Counted from the stretch's first letter, positions 1 through 10,000 are shown. The stretch: DNA of 64,000 nt from Janthinobacterium sp. 67 (GCF_002797895.1 NZ_PGES01000001.1:3844001-3908000), one strand, 5' to 3'. Numbers and translations: made by a program. Notes: generated from the sequence alone by a model not told the origin.

Positions 1-740
1 TTTATGGCGATTACAGCGCCGAAGGTTTATTTGGCGAAGCGCTGGCCCTGCAGCCGGCCTTGCGCGACAAGATGGAGCTGGTCAGCAAATGCGGCATCAA
101 GCTGCTGTCGCCGCACCGCCCCGGCCATGCCATCCAGCATTACGACACGAGCGCGGCGCACATCACCAGTTCCGTGGAACAGACCTTGCGGCAGTTGCAG
201 ACGGACCGCCTGGACTTGCTGCTGATCCACCGCCCCGATCCGCTGATGGATTTCGACGAGATCGCCGGCGCCTTCACGCAATTGAAAGCGGCGGGCAAGG
301 TGCTGCACTTTGGCGTGTCGAACTTCAGCCGCCACCAGTTCGAGTGCCTGCACCGGCGCTTTCCATTGGTGACGAACCAGGTGGAATTTTCGCCGCTGCA
401 CGTGGCGCCGCTGTTCGACGAAACCTTCGACGGCTTGCAGGACGTGGGGGTGGCGCCGATGATCTGGTCGCCGCTGGCGGGCGGCCGGCTGTTCCAGGGC
501 GGCGACGCGAATGTGGAAAATTTACGCAATGTCATCAAGCAGATCGCGGATCAACTGCAGCGTCCGTTTGCCAGCGTGGTGTTTGCCTGGATCATGCAAC
601 TGCCATGCCGCCCCCTGCCGCTGACGGGCACTGGCCGCATCGAGGCCGTGGGCGTGGCCGTGGAAGGCACGCAGTTCACGCTCAGCCGCAGCGACTGGTT
701 CGCCATCCTGCGCGCCGCGCGCGGGCACGAGGTGGCCTAG
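1..740 (+). CDS. Aldo/keto reductase, YdhF type (5' end cut by window)
   Basis: NAD(P)H-dependent aldo/keto reductase. The reading frame is open from the window edge, so the N-terminus lies outside. Visible catalytic residues are the Tyr of YGDYSAEGLFGEAL right at the edge, the Lys of LVSKCG and the His of LLIHRPDP, three of the four members of the family tetrad (the Asp lies upstream). The C-terminus (LTGTGRIEAV, then SDWFAILRAARGHEVA) matches the usual end of the E. coli YdhF group, so the 3' end is intact. The physiological substrate cannot be told from sequence. The stop codon overlaps the pssA stop by 4 bases in convergent orientation. Confidence 0.9.
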   Translation, partial: YGDYSAEGLFGEALALQPALRDKMELVSKCGIKLLSPHRPGHAIQHYDTSAAHITSSVEQTLRQLQTDRLDLLLIHRPDPLMDFDEIAGAFTQLKAAGKVLHFGVSNFSRHQFECLHRRFPLVTNQVEFSPLHVAPLFDETFDGLQDVGVAPMIWSPLAGGRLFQGGDANVENLRNVIKQIADQLQRPFASVVFAWIMQLPCRPLPLTGTGRIEAVGVAVEGTQFTLSRSDWFAILRAARGHEVA

Positions 741-1543
741 TCGATTTCGTCCGGGTCGTTGAATACCTGCGGCAGCGCAATGCCGCGCCAGCCCAGGTAC
801 CACGCCAGGTTCAACGCCAGGGTGGCGGCGATGTAGACGGCGAAGAACAGCGCGAAGAAGCTTGTTTTCAGCCACACGAGCAGGGCGATGGCCACGATCA
901 GCACCAGCAGCGCGGCCGGGCTTTTCTTTTGCTTGGAGCTGGGGAAGCGCAAGGTCGACACCATCAGGCTGCCCACGCCGACGAGCAGCAGCATCAGCAG
1001 ATAGCTGTGCAGCATGGAATCGATGGGCGCCGGCCACGCCACCACGACGGCCGCCACGCAGGCGGCCCCGGCCGTGATCGGCATGCCGACGAAATACAGG
1101 GGATCGGTACGGCCCACGTTCACATTGAAGCGCGCCAGGCGCATGGCGCCGCACGCAACAAAGAAGAAGCTGGCCATGCCGCCAAAGCGCAGCAGCAGCG
1201 GGTCGTGCACGCCCATCTGCACGAAACCATAGCAGTACAACAGGACGGCTGGCGCGCAGCCGAAATTCATCACGTCGGCGATGGAATCGAGCTGCACGCC
1301 GAACTGCGAACTGGTGCCCGTCAACCGGGCCACGTAGCCGTCGAGCGCATCGAACACGCCGGCGAGCACCAGCAGCGCCGCCGCCAGGCGGTAGGCATCC
1401 GCGTCGCCGACGCCGGCGTTATCGACGGAAATGACGATGCTGGCAAAACCGCAGGCTATCGACAGCAAAGTCACCATGCTGGGCAAGGCATATTTGGCGC
1501 GCTGCAGGCGCGATTTGGGCAATGTATTCAAATGTATGGGCAA
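737..1543 (-). CDS. pssA: CDP-diacylglycerol-serine O-phosphatidyltransferase
   Basis: Integral inner-membrane enzyme that makes phosphatidylserine from CDP-diacylglycerol and serine, the first committed step to phosphatidylethanolamine. The CDP-alcohol phosphotransferase motif DG-x2-AR-x8-G-x3-D-x3-D is complete (starts DGYVAR, ends QLDSIADV). About seven hydrophobic segments follow a short N-terminus. The start used is a TTG directly after an in-frame stop, with no clear Shine-Dalgarno, so the exact start is uncertain; the next Met (SMVTLL) would cut into the first membrane helix. It stands alone, convergent with the aldo/keto reductase. Some members of this superfamily make phosphatidylcholine instead, but length and motif spacing fit PssA. 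Confidence 0.88.
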   Translation of the reverse strand: MPIHLNTLPKSRLQRAKYALPSMVTLLSIACGFASIVISVDNAGVGDADAYRLAAALLVLAGVFDALDGYVARLTGTSSQFGVQLDSIADVMNFGCAPAVLLYCYGFVQMGVHDPLLLRFGGMASFFFVACGAMRLARFNVNVGRTDPLYFVGMPITAGAACVAAVVVAWPAPIDSMLHSYLLMLLLVGVGSLMVSTLRFPSSKQKKSPAALLVLIVAIALLVWLKTSFFALFFAVYIAATLALNLAWYLGWRGIALPQVFNDPDEID

Positions 1544-1745
1544 TCAAAGTAGCGGGATGAGGCAATGCAGCGGCAAACGCTGCGCCGCGCCCATTCTACC
1601 CTGCGCAGCAGCGACGCCGTCCGCGCCCGGTCGCGCGACATATCTTTTCATGGATGCTCTACGGAGTATCAAAATACTTTAGAATCGTTTTACAGGGCAG
1701 CACACGGGTCCCCGCCGCTGTCCGTCTACCTATACAGGAGTCAAT

Positions 1746-2699
1746 TTGATTGCCTCGTCGCTGCGTTGGAAATACTGGATACCCACCCTGCTGAGTGCTG
1801 CCCTGCTCAGTGCATGCGGCGGAGGCGGCAGCGATAGCAGCAATGCTGCGCCCGGCACGTCGACCCCGGCCGGGCAACTGACACAGGAGCCAGGCGCTCC
1901 CGTCCTCAGCAACAATATTGCCACCGATGGTTTTAACTGGTTCAACTACCGGCGCAGCCAGATCGGCCTGTCGCCACTGGTGCGCAACAGCCTGATCGAC
2001 AGCGCGGCCCTGGGCCATTCCAGCTATCTCAATCTCAACAATACAGTGGCACACGAACAGGTGCAGGGCAAGCCCGGCTTTACAGGCGTCACGCTGGGCG
2101 ACCGCCTGGCCAAGGCCGGCTACGTCGTCACCTCGCTGCAGGGCGAAGTCATCGCCGGCGCGAGCAACACGTCCGGCTTTTACCTGGCCGAAGAGCTCGT
2201 CACGGCCATCTATCACCGCTTCGTCATTTTCGAGCCGCTGTTCAAGGAAGGTGGCGCGGGCGCGGCCGTCAGCGGCACCGGCTATGCGTATTTCACCACC
2301 GACCTGGCCAGCAACCGCAACTATGGCCCCGGGTTGACGGCGGGACAAATCGTCACCTATCCGTTCAGCGGCCAGCAAAAGGTGGCCGTCAGTTTTTCCA
2401 GCGATAACGAATCGCCCGATCCCGTGCCGAACCAGGACGTGGTCGGCTACCCGATCAGCGTGCATGCCAACTACGGCACGCCCGTCAGCGTGGCGGCGTT
2501 CAGCGTGCGCCAGCGCGGCGCCGCCGCGGACCTGGCGGTGCGCCTGCTCACCAGCGGCAACGATGTGCATACGCCGGTCTCGGCCGCATCCATCATCCCG
2601 CTGGCGCCCTTGAACGCGAACACCAGCTATGACGTGCGTTTCATCGGCAAAGTCAATGGCGCCGACGTCACGCGCAGCTGGTCATTCACGACGCGCTAG
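1746..2699 (+). CDS. CAP-domain (SCP/PR-1-like) lipoprotein
   Basis: Predicted secreted lipoprotein of 317 residues. A type II signal peptide ends in the lipobox LLSAC (Cys24), followed by a Gly/Ser-rich linker typical of surface lipoproteins. From about residue 60 to 200 lies a CAP/SCP domain: NWFNYRRSQIGLSPL, then SAALGHSSYLNLNN and VAHEQ, which carry the conserved His/Glu positions. The C-terminal part (about 230-317) resembles a small Ig-like domain with FTTR at the end. The start is TTG, chosen because AGGAG lies five bases upstream and the signal peptide begins immediately. Function is unknown; bacterial CAP proteins are poorly characterised. Confidence 0.82.
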   Translation: MIASSLRWKYWIPTLLSAALLSACGGGGSDSSNAAPGTSTPAGQLTQEPGAPVLSNNIATDGFNWFNYRRSQIGLSPLVRNSLIDSAALGHSSYLNLNNTVAHEQVQGKPGFTGVTLGDRLAKAGYVVTSLQGEVIAGASNTSGFYLAEELVTAIYHRFVIFEPLFKEGGAGAAVSGTGYAYFTTDLASNRNYGPGLTAGQIVTYPFSGQQKVAVSFSSDNESPDPVPNQDVVGYPISVHANYGTPVSVAAFSVRQRGAAADLAVRLLTSGNDVHTPVSAASIIPLAPLNANTSYDVRFIGKVNGADVTRSWSFTTR

Positions 2700-2765
2700 C
2701 CATGCCAAGCGGGCGCGGCGTCGAAGACGAGTGGATGTAGAATAGCTGCTACTGCTTTACTGACA

Positions 2766-3434
2766 TTGACAAGTTTTGGGGCGCCCTGCACACCAGGCAT
2801 GATGAAACCACACGCCACTTGCGATGATGATGCCGCCGTTGCGGCATCCGACATGGTCCGTATCCTCGATGTCGAGAACGGACTGGGCCGCATCATGGGC
2901 GACCGCGTCCTGTACCTGAAAATCCTGCGCCGCTTCCTGCACGACCACGGCACCACGCCGTGCCAGATCCGCGCCGAATTCGACACGGGCAACTATGCCT
3001 CCGCGCGGCTGAAGGCGCATACCCTGAAGGGCGCCGCCGGCATGATCGGGGCGCGCCATGTGCACAGCTTGGCGCAAACCCTGGAATCGGCACTGCGCGC
3101 GCAGGCGCCCGACCTGGCCCAGCAGATGCTGCAGCTGGAACTGGCGCAGGATCAATTGCTCGGCGCGGTCAGCAGCATGCTGGGCACGCCGGAGGCAACC
3201 CACACGGCGGCGCAGGACGTGGCGCCCGACCCGGCCGCGCCCGCCATCCAGCTGCTGCTGGCGCGCCTGGCCAGCCATTTGCGCGAAGGCGACGGGGCAG
3301 CCATCGACATCCTGGAAAACTCGGCCAGCGTGCTCGCCGCCAGCCTGGGCGTGAATGTCTACCAGGAAGTGGCGGCCGCCGCGCACGAATTTGATTTCGA
3401 CGGCGCCCTGGCGGCGCTGCTGCGGCGCCGCTAG
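2766..3434 (+). CDS. Stand-alone Hpt (histidine phosphotransfer) protein
   Basis: Cytoplasmic phosphorelay intermediate. The Hpt motif AHTLKGAAGMIGA contains the phospho-accepting His (residue 85 counted from the TTG start at 2766), within a helical region of about residues 30-135. A second, weaker helical half follows (residues 150-222) and could be a degenerate duplicate without an HxxKG motif. No kinase or receiver gene is adjacent, so the partner is probably a hybrid kinase elsewhere. The start could also be ATG at 2799 or 2802; no good ribosome binding site separates them. Confidence 0.78.
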   Translation: MTSFGAPCTPGMMKPHATCDDDAAVAASDMVRILDVENGLGRIMGDRVLYLKILRRFLHDHGTTPCQIRAEFDTGNYASARLKAHTLKGAAGMIGARHVHSLAQTLESALRAQAPDLAQQMLQLELAQDQLLGAVSSMLGTPEATHTAAQDVAPDPAAPAIQLLLARLASHLREGDGAAIDILENSASVLAASLGVNVYQEVAAAAHEFDFDGALAALLRRR

Positions 3435-3452
3435 CGCTCAGCCCGCTGCCGC

Positions 3453-3650
3453 TCAGCTGTTGTACTGTGCCTCTTCCGCATACGCCACGCAACAACTCTT
3501 GCAACAGAAACGGCGCACGGCATCGAGCGGCTTGTCGCAGTACCAGCAAGCTCCTTTCGGCGGCAGCGCTGCGATCAATTGCGACAGGGAAGGCAATGGC
3601 GGCGCCACGACTCCCCCGCTTTCCACGACTTCCGGCTGTTCGCTGTCCAT
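3453..3650 (-). CDS. Small zinc-ribbon-like protein
   Basis: Sixty-five-residue protein with an acidic, Pro-rich N-terminal half and a Cys-rich C-terminal half: CWYC, then about ten residues, then FCCKSCC. The CxxC...CxxC spacing with RRFC is that of small treble-clef or zinc-ribbon proteins, so it probably binds one zinc. It reads in the same direction as the 101-residue secreted protein upstream (gap about 90 bases) and mnmE, and may be the last gene of that operon. No function can be assigned. Confidence 0.6.
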   Translation of the reverse strand: MDSEQPEVVESGGVVAPPLPSLSQLIAALPPKGACWYCDKPLDAVRRFCCKSCCVAYAEEAQYNS

Positions 3651-3742
3651 GGCGCTTCCTTTCCTAGCGGCACTTCAAGGCCGCTCAGCAAGATTACGTC
3701 AGCGCAGTTCGGACTTCATGACATTTCTCAACGGGGCAGATG

Positions 3743-4048
3743 CTAGCTTGACTTCCGATAGCTGCGCACCGCGTCATTGGCCTGTTCGTCGATGATTTTC
3801 CGCAGCTTCGGCTGCCCCGCATACTTGGCGGACAGCCGCTTCCATTGCCGCTGCGCCTGGCCGCAGGCATCGTCCACGGCCGCGATGATTTCGCGCTGGC
3901 GCGCCTTGTCGTTCTCATCCCATTCGCCGGCAAAATGCTCGCACGTTTGCGCGTGCTCAATGAACTTGGCCACGTCCTTCGGTAATTTTTCCTGCGCGCC
4001 AACCAGCATGGGCAGGCAGGCGAACACGAAAGCGAGCACAAGTTTCAT
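3743..4048 (-). CDS. Small secreted protein of unknown function
   Basis: A 101-residue protein starting MKLVLAFVFACLPMLVGAQE, a clear Sec signal peptide with cleavage after VGA, so the mature protein is periplasmic. The mature part is charged and helical, with two cysteines (CEHF and DDACGQ) that could form a disulfide. The ATG at 4048 is preferred over the GTG at 4054 because AAGGAGG lies at the right distance. That ribosome binding site overlaps the mnmE stop codon (TAAGGAGG), so the gene is almost certainly translated from the mnmE transcript. Confidence 0.75.
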   Translation of the reverse strand: MKLVLAFVFACLPMLVGAQEKLPKDVAKFIEHAQTCEHFAGEWDENDKARQREIIAAVDDACGQAQRQWKRLSAKYAGQPKLRKIIDEQANDAVRSYRKSS

Positions 4049-4058
4049 CGCCACCTCC

Positions 4059-5438
4059 TTATTTGCCGATGCAGAAACGGCTGAAGATCACGCCCAGCAG
4101 ATCGTCTGGCGAAAACTCGCCCGTGATGCTCGACAGTTGCACCTGCGCCAGGCGCAGCTCTTCGGCGAACAGGTCCAGCGACTGGTCATCCTGCGCCGCG
4201 TGCTCGGCCGCGATATTCAAATGCTTGCCGGCCGATTTCAAGGCGATCAGATGGCGTTCGCGCGCCAGGTACAGCGATTCGCCCGTCTGCTGCCAACCGG
4301 CGATGCGCAGCAGTTCCGCACGCAGCAGGTCGATACCGATGTGCTCGTGCGCCGACAGATACACGTGGGTGGCGTCCGGCATGCTGTCGACGCCGGGCTT
4401 GTGGCCGGAGAGATCGATCTTGTTCCACACGCGCACCACGGGCACGCCTTCGGGGAAGGCGGCGACGATGGTTTCATCGGCCAGGGTCGGGCCGTGGTCG
4501 GCGTCGAGCAGATGCAGGATCACGTCCGCCTTGCCGATCTCGCCCCAGGTGCGTTCAATGCCGATGCGCTCGACGGCGTCGACGGTGTCGCCCGCGCTGC
4601 GGATGCCGGCCGTGTCGATGATGTTGAGCGGAATGCCTTCGATCTGGATGGTTTCGCTGACCTTGTCGCGCGTGGTGCCGGCGATCGGCGTGACGATGGC
4701 CACGTCGGCGCCCGCCAGCGCGTTCAGCAGCGACGATTTACCCACGTTGGGCTGGCCGGCCAGCACGACATTGAGGCCTTCGCGCAGCAGCGCGCCCTGC
4801 GCCGCCTGGGCAAACACTTTGTTCAAGGCTTCGATGACGGCTTTCAACTGACCGCGCGCATTCGATTTTTCCAGGAAGTCGATTTCCTCTTCCGGGAAAT
4901 CCAGGGTCGCCTCGACCAGCATGCGCAAGCCCGTCACCTGTTCCACCAGCGCGTGGATGGTGTTCGAGAACGCGCCCGACAGCGATTGCGAGGCGGACTT
5001 GGCGGCCGCTTCCGTGGACGCGTCGATCAGGTCGGCCACGGCTTCCGCCTGCGCCAGGTCCAGCTTGTCATTGAGAAAAGCGCGGCGCGTGAATTCGCCC
5101 GGTTCGGCCAGGCGCAAGCCGCTGTCACGGCCCGCTTCCAGCACGCGCGCCAGCAGCAGCTGCAGCACGACGGGGCCGCCGTGGCCCTGCAATTCCAGCA
5201 CGTCTTCGCCCGTGTAGGAATGCGGACCCTTGAAGTGGATGGCGATGCCCTGGTCGATGATGGCGCCATCGGCTTCCGTAAAGGGAAGATAGGTGGCGTG
5301 ACGCGGTTTGAGCTGCTGCGCGCCGAACAGGGCCGTCATTAAAGGAGCGAGATTTTTGCCGGAGGCGCGTACCACGCCGATGCCGCCGCGCCCGGGAGCG
5401 GTGGCGATGGCGGCGATAGGGGAAGAGTCGAGTTTCAT
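4059..5438 (-). CDS. mnmE: tRNA uridine-5-carboxymethylaminomethyl modification GTPase
   Basis: MnmE works with MnmG to modify wobble U34 in tRNAs. The protein has 459 residues, the usual length. The N-terminal tetrahydrofolate-binding domain begins [19 protein letters not shown]. The inserted G domain shows G1 [10 protein letters not shown]3 DTAGI and G4 NKID. The C-terminus is FCIGK, matching the catalytic Cys-x-Gly-Lys end of the family. The frame is open about 98 codons further upstream, but the Met at 5438 matches the conserved N-terminus. A terminator (5461-5483) separates it from yidC, so it probably has its own promoter or depends on read-through. Confidence 0.96.
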   Translation of the reverse strand: MKLDSSPIAAIATAPGRGGIGVVRASGKNLAPLMTALFGAQQLKPRHATYLPFTEADGAIIDQGIAIHFKGPHSYTGEDVLELQGHGGPVVLQLLLARVLEAGRDSGLRLAEPGEFTRRAFLNDKLDLAQAEAVADLIDASTEAAAKSASQSLSGAFSNTIHALVEQVTGLRMLVEATLDFPEEEIDFLEKSNARGQLKAVIEALNKVFAQAAQGALLREGLNVVLAGQPNVGKSSLLNALAGADVAIVTPIAGTTRDKVSETIQIEGIPLNIIDTAGIRSAGDTVDAVERIGIERTWGEIGKADVILHLLDADHGPTLADETIVAAFPEGVPVVRVWNKIDLSGHKPGVDSMPDATHVYLSAHEHIGIDLLRAELLRIAGWQQTGESLYLARERHLIALKSAGKHLNIAAEHAAQDDQSLDLFAEELRLAQVQLSSITGEFSPDDLLGVIFSRFCIGK

Positions 5439-5460
5439 GGGGGATATTGTAGATGAAAAA

Positions 5461-5483
5461 AAAGCCCGCGCGAGGCGGGCTTT
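5461..5483 (-). terminator. Rho-independent terminator after yidC
   Basis: AAAGCCCGC (5461-5469) pairs with GCGGGCTTT (5475-5483) around a five-base loop. Read on the minus strand it is followed by a run of eight T (5456-5463), just after the yidC stop codon. It should end the rpmH-rnpA-yidD-yidC transcript. Confidence 0.85.
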
Positions 5484-5500
5484 CTGTTCGCTGGCCGGAA

Positions 5501-7228
5501 TTATTTGGCGGCTGGCGCGTATTTCTTGGTGATCACCCATTGCTGGCCGATCGACAGGACGTTGTTGACGACCCAGTAGAGTACCAGGCCCGACGGGAAG
5601 AAGAAGAACATCACCGAGAATGCCAGTGGCATGAACAGCATCATCTTCGCTTGCATCGGATCGGCCGGGGCCGGGTTCAGCTTGGTCGTGATGTACATCG
5701 AGATCGCGTACAGCACAGGCAGGATGCACCATGGGTCATGCTGGGCCAGGTCGGTGATCCAGCCGATCCATGGCGCGCCGCGGATTTCCACGGACGCGTT
5801 CAGCACCCAGTACAGGGCGATAAAGACGGGCATCTGGATCAGGATCGGCAGGCAGCCGCCCAGCGGATTGATCTTTTCCGTCTTGTACAGCTCCATCGTG
5901 GCCTGGTTCATCTTTTGCGGATCGCCCTTGTAGCGCTCGCGGATCGCCTGCATCTTCGGCGTGACCAGTTTCATCTTGGCCATGCTGCGGTAGCCGGCGG
6001 CCGACAGCGGGAAGAACGCCAGCTTGATCAGGATCGTGAAGGCGATGATGGTCCAGCCCCAGTTGCCCAGTACGCTGTGGATGTGTTCCATGACCCAGAA
6101 GATCGGCTTGGCGATGATGGTCAGCCAGCCGTAATCCTTGACCAGTTCCAGGCCAGGCGATACCGATTCCAGCAAGTGCGCGATTTGCGGACCCGAGTAC
6201 AGCTTGCTGTCCATGCTGGCCGAGGCGCCAGGCGCCAGGGTCGGCAATGGCAGCACGTTGCCGATGGCGTACAGATTGGTGCCGACTTTCTTCGTGAAGA
6301 TGTCGCGCTTGGCGTTCTCGGGCGGAACAAAGGCGGACACGAAGAAGTGCTGCGAAATCGCAAACCAGCCGCCATTCGCCGATTGCGGATGCAGGCCTTT
6401 CATGGCGTTGTCGTTGCCCTTCTTCTCGTCTTCCACGGCCGCTTTTTCGATTTTCTCGAACGTCAGCTTCTGGTACTTGTCTTGCGGCGTGTACAGGGTC
6501 GGACCCGTGAAGCTGCTGTTGAAGAAGGAATCGCCGACCGGCTTGTTGCCGTCATGCGTCAGTTGCAGGTACAGCTGCGGCGTGACGGGGGCCGCGCCCA
6601 CGTTGGCCACGTCGTGGCGCACGTCGATGACGTAGTCGCCGCGCTTGAACGTAAACGTCTTGGTCAGCTTGACGCCGCCTTCGACCGCTTCCATCACCAG
6701 TTGCACTTGCTTGCCGTCACCGAGGGTGCGCACGCCAGGCTGCACGGTAAAACCGCTCGCGTGGGTAGGGAAAGGACCGCCGACCAGGCCCGACTGCGCC
6801 AGGTAGGTATGGTTCGCGCCTTCGTCGAACAGCACTTCGTTTTGCTTGCCTTCGTCAGGCTGGCACCATTTGAACAGGCCGAAGCAGCCGCCGAACCAGC
6901 CCGGATTGCCCGCGCCCTTGAACTTCAGCAATTCCAGACGCTTGACCTGGCCGCCCAGGGTGTCGATGTCGACCTTGATGACGTCGGTGGTGATGGTAAT
7001 CACTTCGCGCTTGAACGCGGCGGGATCGGTCACTTCGCCAGGCACGGCGGTCGCGCCGGCGGCAGCCAGGGCGGCCGTCTTGGCCGGGGTGACAGGCGCC
7101 TTGGCGGTTTGTTCCGTGTTCGCGGAGAACATCGACGGCTTGCCGTTCGAGATCATCCATTCGTTCCAGAGAATTACCAGCGAGACGGAAAACACGATCC
7201 ACAGGATGGTACGTTTATTGATATCCAT
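5501..7228 (-). CDS. yidC: Membrane protein insertase YidC
   Basis: Inner-membrane insertase acting alone or with SecYEG; 575 residues. It starts [20 protein letters not shown], the typical first membrane helix of Gram-negative YidC, followed by a low-complexity Ala/Thr linker and a large periplasmic beta domain (about residues 60-340). The conserved five-helix Oxa1 core follows, with [19 protein letters not shown] and [20 protein letters not shown]. The charged C-terminal tail is short. The frame is open 19 codons further upstream, but the Met at 7228 fits the family. It lies 11 bases after yidD in the rpmH operon. Confidence 0.97.
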   Translation of the reverse strand: MDINKRTILWIVFSVSLVILWNEWMISNGKPSMFSANTEQTAKAPVTPAKTAALAAAGATAVPGEVTDPAAFKREVITITTDVIKVDIDTLGGQVKRLELLKFKGAGNPGWFGGCFGLFKWCQPDEGKQNEVLFDEGANHTYLAQSGLVGGPFPTHASGFTVQPGVRTLGDGKQVQLVMEAVEGGVKLTKTFTFKRGDYVIDVRHDVANVGAAPVTPQLYLQLTHDGNKPVGDSFFNSSFTGPTLYTPQDKYQKLTFEKIEKAAVEDEKKGNDNAMKGLHPQSANGGWFAISQHFFVSAFVPPENAKRDIFTKKVGTNLYAIGNVLPLPTLAPGASASMDSKLYSGPQIAHLLESVSPGLELVKDYGWLTIIAKPIFWVMEHIHSVLGNWGWTIIAFTILIKLAFFPLSAAGYRSMAKMKLVTPKMQAIRERYKGDPQKMNQATMELYKTEKINPLGGCLPILIQMPVFIALYWVLNASVEIRGAPWIGWITDLAQHDPWCILPVLYAISMYITTKLNPAPADPMQAKMMLFMPLAFSVMFFFFPSGLVLYWVVNNVLSIGQQWVITKKYAPAAK

Positions 7229-7239
7229 TAGGGTATTTG

Positions 7240-7500
7240 TCAGGAGTGGTTGCAACCGCAAGCGGTCGTTGAAGATTGTTTGCAATCGGCCGGCGGCACC
7301 GGGTCGACGCCCCCTTCATTCCAGGGGTGGCAGCGGCACAGGCGCTTGGCAGCCAGCAGGCTGCCCTTGGCCGTACCGTGCACGCGCAGCGCTTCCATCG
7401 CGTAATGCGAACAGCTCGGATAGAAACGGCAATTCTGTCCCAGCACGGGGCTGATCAGCAACTGATAAGCGCGCAGCAGGAACAGCAGCAGGGTTTTCAT
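7240..7500 (-). CDS. yidD: Membrane protein insertion efficiency factor YidD
   Basis: Eighty-six-residue protein with the YidD signature: an amphipathic N-terminus ([21 protein letters not shown]), then [15 protein letters not shown] and [15 protein letters not shown] with the conserved cysteines. It associates with the inner face of the membrane and helps YidC-dependent insertion. Its ATG overlaps the rnpA stop by four bases (7497-7500), a translational coupling arrangement. Confidence 0.95.
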   Translation of the reverse strand: MKTLLLFLLRAYQLLISPVLGQNCRFYPSCSHYAMEALRVHGTAKGSLLAAKRLCRCHPWNEGGVDPVPPADCKQSSTTACGCNHS

Positions 7501-7955
7501 GGCGCGCAGGGTGGTGATGCAGCAACAGAACGGGCCTGGGCGGCGATTTGCGCCGCGAACAGGCGGCTCAACTCTTCACGCAGCTCGGCTTTGAGCTTGG
7601 TCGTGGTGGCCGGGCCATCCTTGCTGTTGACGGCGCGCGACAAACGCACCACGCAGTCGACCGGCGGCATCGCGCTGTTGCGAAACAGCTCGCGCGTGAC
7701 GCGCTTGATCGTGTTGCGGGTCGCCGCGCGGGGCGCGAAACGCTTGGCCACAACGACGCCCAGCCGCGCATGCGGCAATTGATTGTGTCGGGTGTACAGC
7801 ACAAAATGCGCTGTTTTTTGCGAAGGGCGCAAACGAAAAACGGATGAAAATTCATCCGTTTTAACGATACGCCGAACGCGCGCGAAGTCGTGTGAACCTT
7901 CGCGTTGATTGCCGACTGGAGTACAGCTAGCCACGCGATCAGCTGTCAACGACAA
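7497..7955 (-). CDS. rnpA: Ribonuclease P protein component
   Basis: Protein subunit that helps the RNase P ribozyme process tRNA 5' leaders. The conserved core is present: [18 protein letters not shown], then [26 protein letters not shown] containing the RNA-binding basic helix. At 152 residues it is longer than average because of extra residues at both ends. The start used is a TTG two bases after the rpmH stop codon; a GTG seven codons in is a possible alternative. Position directly after rpmH is the universal arrangement. Confidence 0.92.
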   Translation of the reverse strand: MSLTADRVASCTPVGNQREGSHDFARVRRIVKTDEFSSVFRLRPSQKTAHFVLYTRHNQLPHARLGVVVAKRFAPRAATRNTIKRVTRELFRNSAMPPVDCVVRLSRAVNSKDGPATTTKLKAELREELSRLFAAQIAAQARSVAASPPCAP

Positions 7956-7957
7956 GC

Positions 7958-8092
7958 CTAGACGGCCAGGCGTTTGCGGCCTTTTGCGCGACGTGCGTTG
8001 AGCACATCACGGCCACCACGGGTAGCCATACGAGCGCGGAAGCCGTGCGTACGCTTGCGGCGAACGACGGAAGGTTGGTAAGTACGTTTCAT
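7958..8092 (-). CDS. rpmH: 50S ribosomal protein L34
   Basis: Forty-four residues starting [19 protein letters not shown] and ending [11 protein letters not shown], a near-canonical L34. It is the first gene of the minus-strand operon that leads away from the origin. Transcription should start in the oriC-side intergenic region. L34 contacts 23S rRNA near the base of the large subunit. Confidence 0.98.
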   Translation of the reverse strand: MKRTYQPSVVRRKRTHGFRARMATRGGRDVLNARRAKGRKRLAV

Positions 8093-8605
8093 GTTGGTCT
8101 CGCTAAAAACAAAAAAAATGCAAAATCGGGTCTGACGTCCCGTCAGTTTTTGGTGCCAATGACAATCGCGCACTTATGCCAAGGCACAAGCTGGCCAATC
8201 TCATCGCCCGCTTAATCCACGCTTAGTCCATATTGTCGTTCCAAATGAATAAACACGGAATACGGGCGGGGAACCCTGAATTATTCAGCATATGCCCCCC
8301 TCTTGTCAAGGATTGCCGTGATCGCCTGGAAATTTGCGCGCCGGCCCCCATCTGCTTGCAAGGCCCCGCCACAGGCCGCGCCAGCACTGCCTGTGACGGG
8401 ATAACCGGGGGATAAGTCGCTTCTTATGCACACGGCGCCCCACCCTGCCACAGAAAAATAAGCGTCGTGCCTGTGGATAACTTTGTCAGTCGGGAGTAGA
8501 ATAGCGCGTTACGTGTGGCGAGCCCTCGCGCGACGCCGGCCTTGCAACACGGTGAACGCAGGGCAGAATCGATACGCCCTCCCACACCTTTTCACATAGA
8601 CATAC
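8093..8605. other. oriC: Candidate chromosomal replication origin (oriC) between rpmH and dnaA
   Basis: A 513-base gene-free stretch between divergent rpmH and dnaA, the usual place of oriC in this class. It contains one perfect DnaA box on the minus strand (TGTGGATAA, 8472-8480) and a one-mismatch box TTATGCACA (8424-8432). Two minus-strand sites keep the GGATAA core (8396-8404 and 8407-8415). Weaker matches occur near 8174 and 8212. An A/T-richer patch around 8228-8300 could be the unwinding element. A small hairpin CTGACG-TCC-CGTCAG with five T lies at 8132-8151. Boundaries are inferred from gene context, not from an experiment. Confidence 0.75.
8472..8480 (-). promoter_or_regulatory. Perfect DnaA box overlapping the likely dnaA promoter
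   Basis: TGTGGATAA is the reverse complement of the consensus TTATCCACA. A TAGAAT -10-like hexamer at 8497-8502 lies 17 bases after TGGATA (8474-8479), so the box would cover the -35 element of dnaA. That would allow repression of dnaA by its own product, as known in E. coli. The promoter is inferred. Confidence 0.6.
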
Positions 8606-10000
8606 ATGGATAATTTCTGGCAGGCCTGTTCCGCGCAGTTGGAACTGGAGCTGACACCGCAACAATTCAGTGCGTGGATCAAACCGCTTATCCCTCTCGA
8701 TTACGAAGAGGGCAAGCTGCGCATTGCTGCGCCCAATCGCTTCAAGCTCGATTGGGTCAAGACCCAGTTCGCCAGCCGCATCACGGCCCTGGCCATTCAG
8801 TACTTCGAAGCGCCGACGGAAGTGCAGTTCGTGCTCGACCCGCGCTTGGCCTTGCCGAAGAAGCCCGTTGCCGCCAGCACCCCGGCCAGCGATCCGAACG
8901 GCGGCGCGCCCAGCGCGCGCGCCGCGGAGCCGCAGCCCAGCGTGCCGGAACTGAGCATCGGCGCCGCGCCGCGCCGCGAACAGAGCCGCATCAACACCGA
9001 CCTGACCTTCGACAGTTTCGTGACCGGCAAGGCCAACCAATTGGCGCGCGCCGCCGCCATCCAGGTGGCGAACAATCCGGGCGTGTCGTACAACCCGCTG
9101 TTCTTCTACGGCGGCGTCGGCCTCGGTAAAACCCACTTGATCCACGCCATCGGCAACCAGGTGATGGCCGACAATCCGGGCGCAAAGATACGCTACATTC
9201 ACGCGGAACAGTACGTTCGCGACGTAGTGACCGCTTACCAGCGCAAGGGTTTCGACGATTTCAAGCACTACTATCACTCGCTCGACATGCTGCTGATCGA
9301 TGATATCCAGTTCTTTGGCGGCAAAAGCCGCACGCAGGAAGAGTTCTTCTATGCGTTCGAGGCATTGATTGCTGCGAAGAAACAGATCATCATCACCTCG
9401 GATACGTATCCGAAGGAAATCACGGGCATGGACGACCGTTTGATCTCGCGCTTCGACTCGGGCCTGACGGTGGCCATCGAACCGCCGGAACTGGAAATGC
9501 GCGTGGCGATTCTATTGAAAAAAGCCAAGCAGGAAGGCGTGACCTTCTCCGACGACGTGGCCTTCTTTGTCGCCAAGCACTTGCGCTCGAACGTGCGCGA
9601 GCTGGAAGGCGCGCTGCGCAAAATTCTGGCGTACTCGCGTTTCCATGGCAAGGACATCACCATCGATATCGTCAAGGAAGCCTTGAAGGACTTGCTGTCG
9701 GTGCAGAACCGCCAGATTTCCGTGGAAAACATCCAGAAAACCGTGGCCGACTTCTTCAATATCAAGGTTGCCGACATGTATTCGAAGCGCCGCCCCGCGA
9801 ATATCGCCCGGCCGCGCCAGATCGCCATGTACCTGGCCAAGGAATTGACGCAGAAGAGCCTGCCGGAAATCGGCGAGCTGTTCGGCGGCCGCGACCACAC
9901 CACGGTGCTGCATGCCGTGCGCAAGATCGCGCTGGACCGCACCAAGAATCCGGAATGCAACCATGAATTGCATGTGCTGGAACAAACGTTAAAAGGATAA
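8606..10000 (+). CDS. dnaA: Chromosomal replication initiator protein DnaA
   Basis: 464 residues with the four DnaA domains: N-terminal helicase-loading domain ([20 protein letters not shown]), a Pro/Ala-rich linker (about 90-130), the AAA+ domain with Walker A GGVGLGKT (169-176) and Walker B LLIDD (Asp232/233), and the C-terminal helix-turn-helix ending in [15 protein letters not shown], the DnaA-box recognition signature. It binds oriC as ATP-DnaA and opens the duplex. It is followed by dnaN after 143 bases. Confidence 0.99.
   Translation: MDNFWQACSAQLELELTPQQFSAWIKPLIPLDYEEGKLRIAAPNRFKLDWVKTQFASRITALAIQYFEAPTEVQFVLDPRLALPKKPVAASTPASDPNGGAPSARAAEPQPSVPELSIGAAPRREQSRINTDLTFDSFVTGKANQLARAAAIQVANNPGVSYNPLFFYGGVGLGKTHLIHAIGNQVMADNPGAKIRYIHAEQYVRDVVTAYQRKGFDDFKHYYHSLDMLLIDDIQFFGGKSRTQEEFFYAFEALIAAKKQIIITSDTYPKEITGMDDRLISRFDSGLTVAIEPPELEMRVAILLKKAKQEGVTFSDDVAFFVAKHLRSNVRELEGALRKILAYSRFHGKDITIDIVKEALKDLLSVQNRQISVENIQKTVADFFNIKVADMYSKRRPANIARPRQIAMYLAKELTQKSLPEIGELFGGRDHTTVLHAVRKIALDRTKNPECNHELHVLEQTLKG

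Noticed and set aside
89..1552. 487-codon plus-strand open frame over the aldo/keto reductase and pssA
   Set aside because: It is a shadow of two well-supported genes in other frames, with Arg/His/Gln-rich sequence lacking any domain.
1544..1745. Short plus-strand frames in the gap before the CAP lipoprotein
   Set aside because: No ribosome binding site or recognisable sequence; the gap is best read as promoter region.
3777..5342. 521-codon frame antisense to mnmE
   Set aside because: mnmE is certain from its GTPase motifs; the antisense frame has low-complexity composition typical of GC-rich shadows.
8396..8440. Repeated GGATAA sites considered as an iteron array or CRISPR-like repeats
   Set aside because: Spacing is irregular and the cores are DnaA-box-like; the gene context is oriC, not a plasmid or CRISPR locus.
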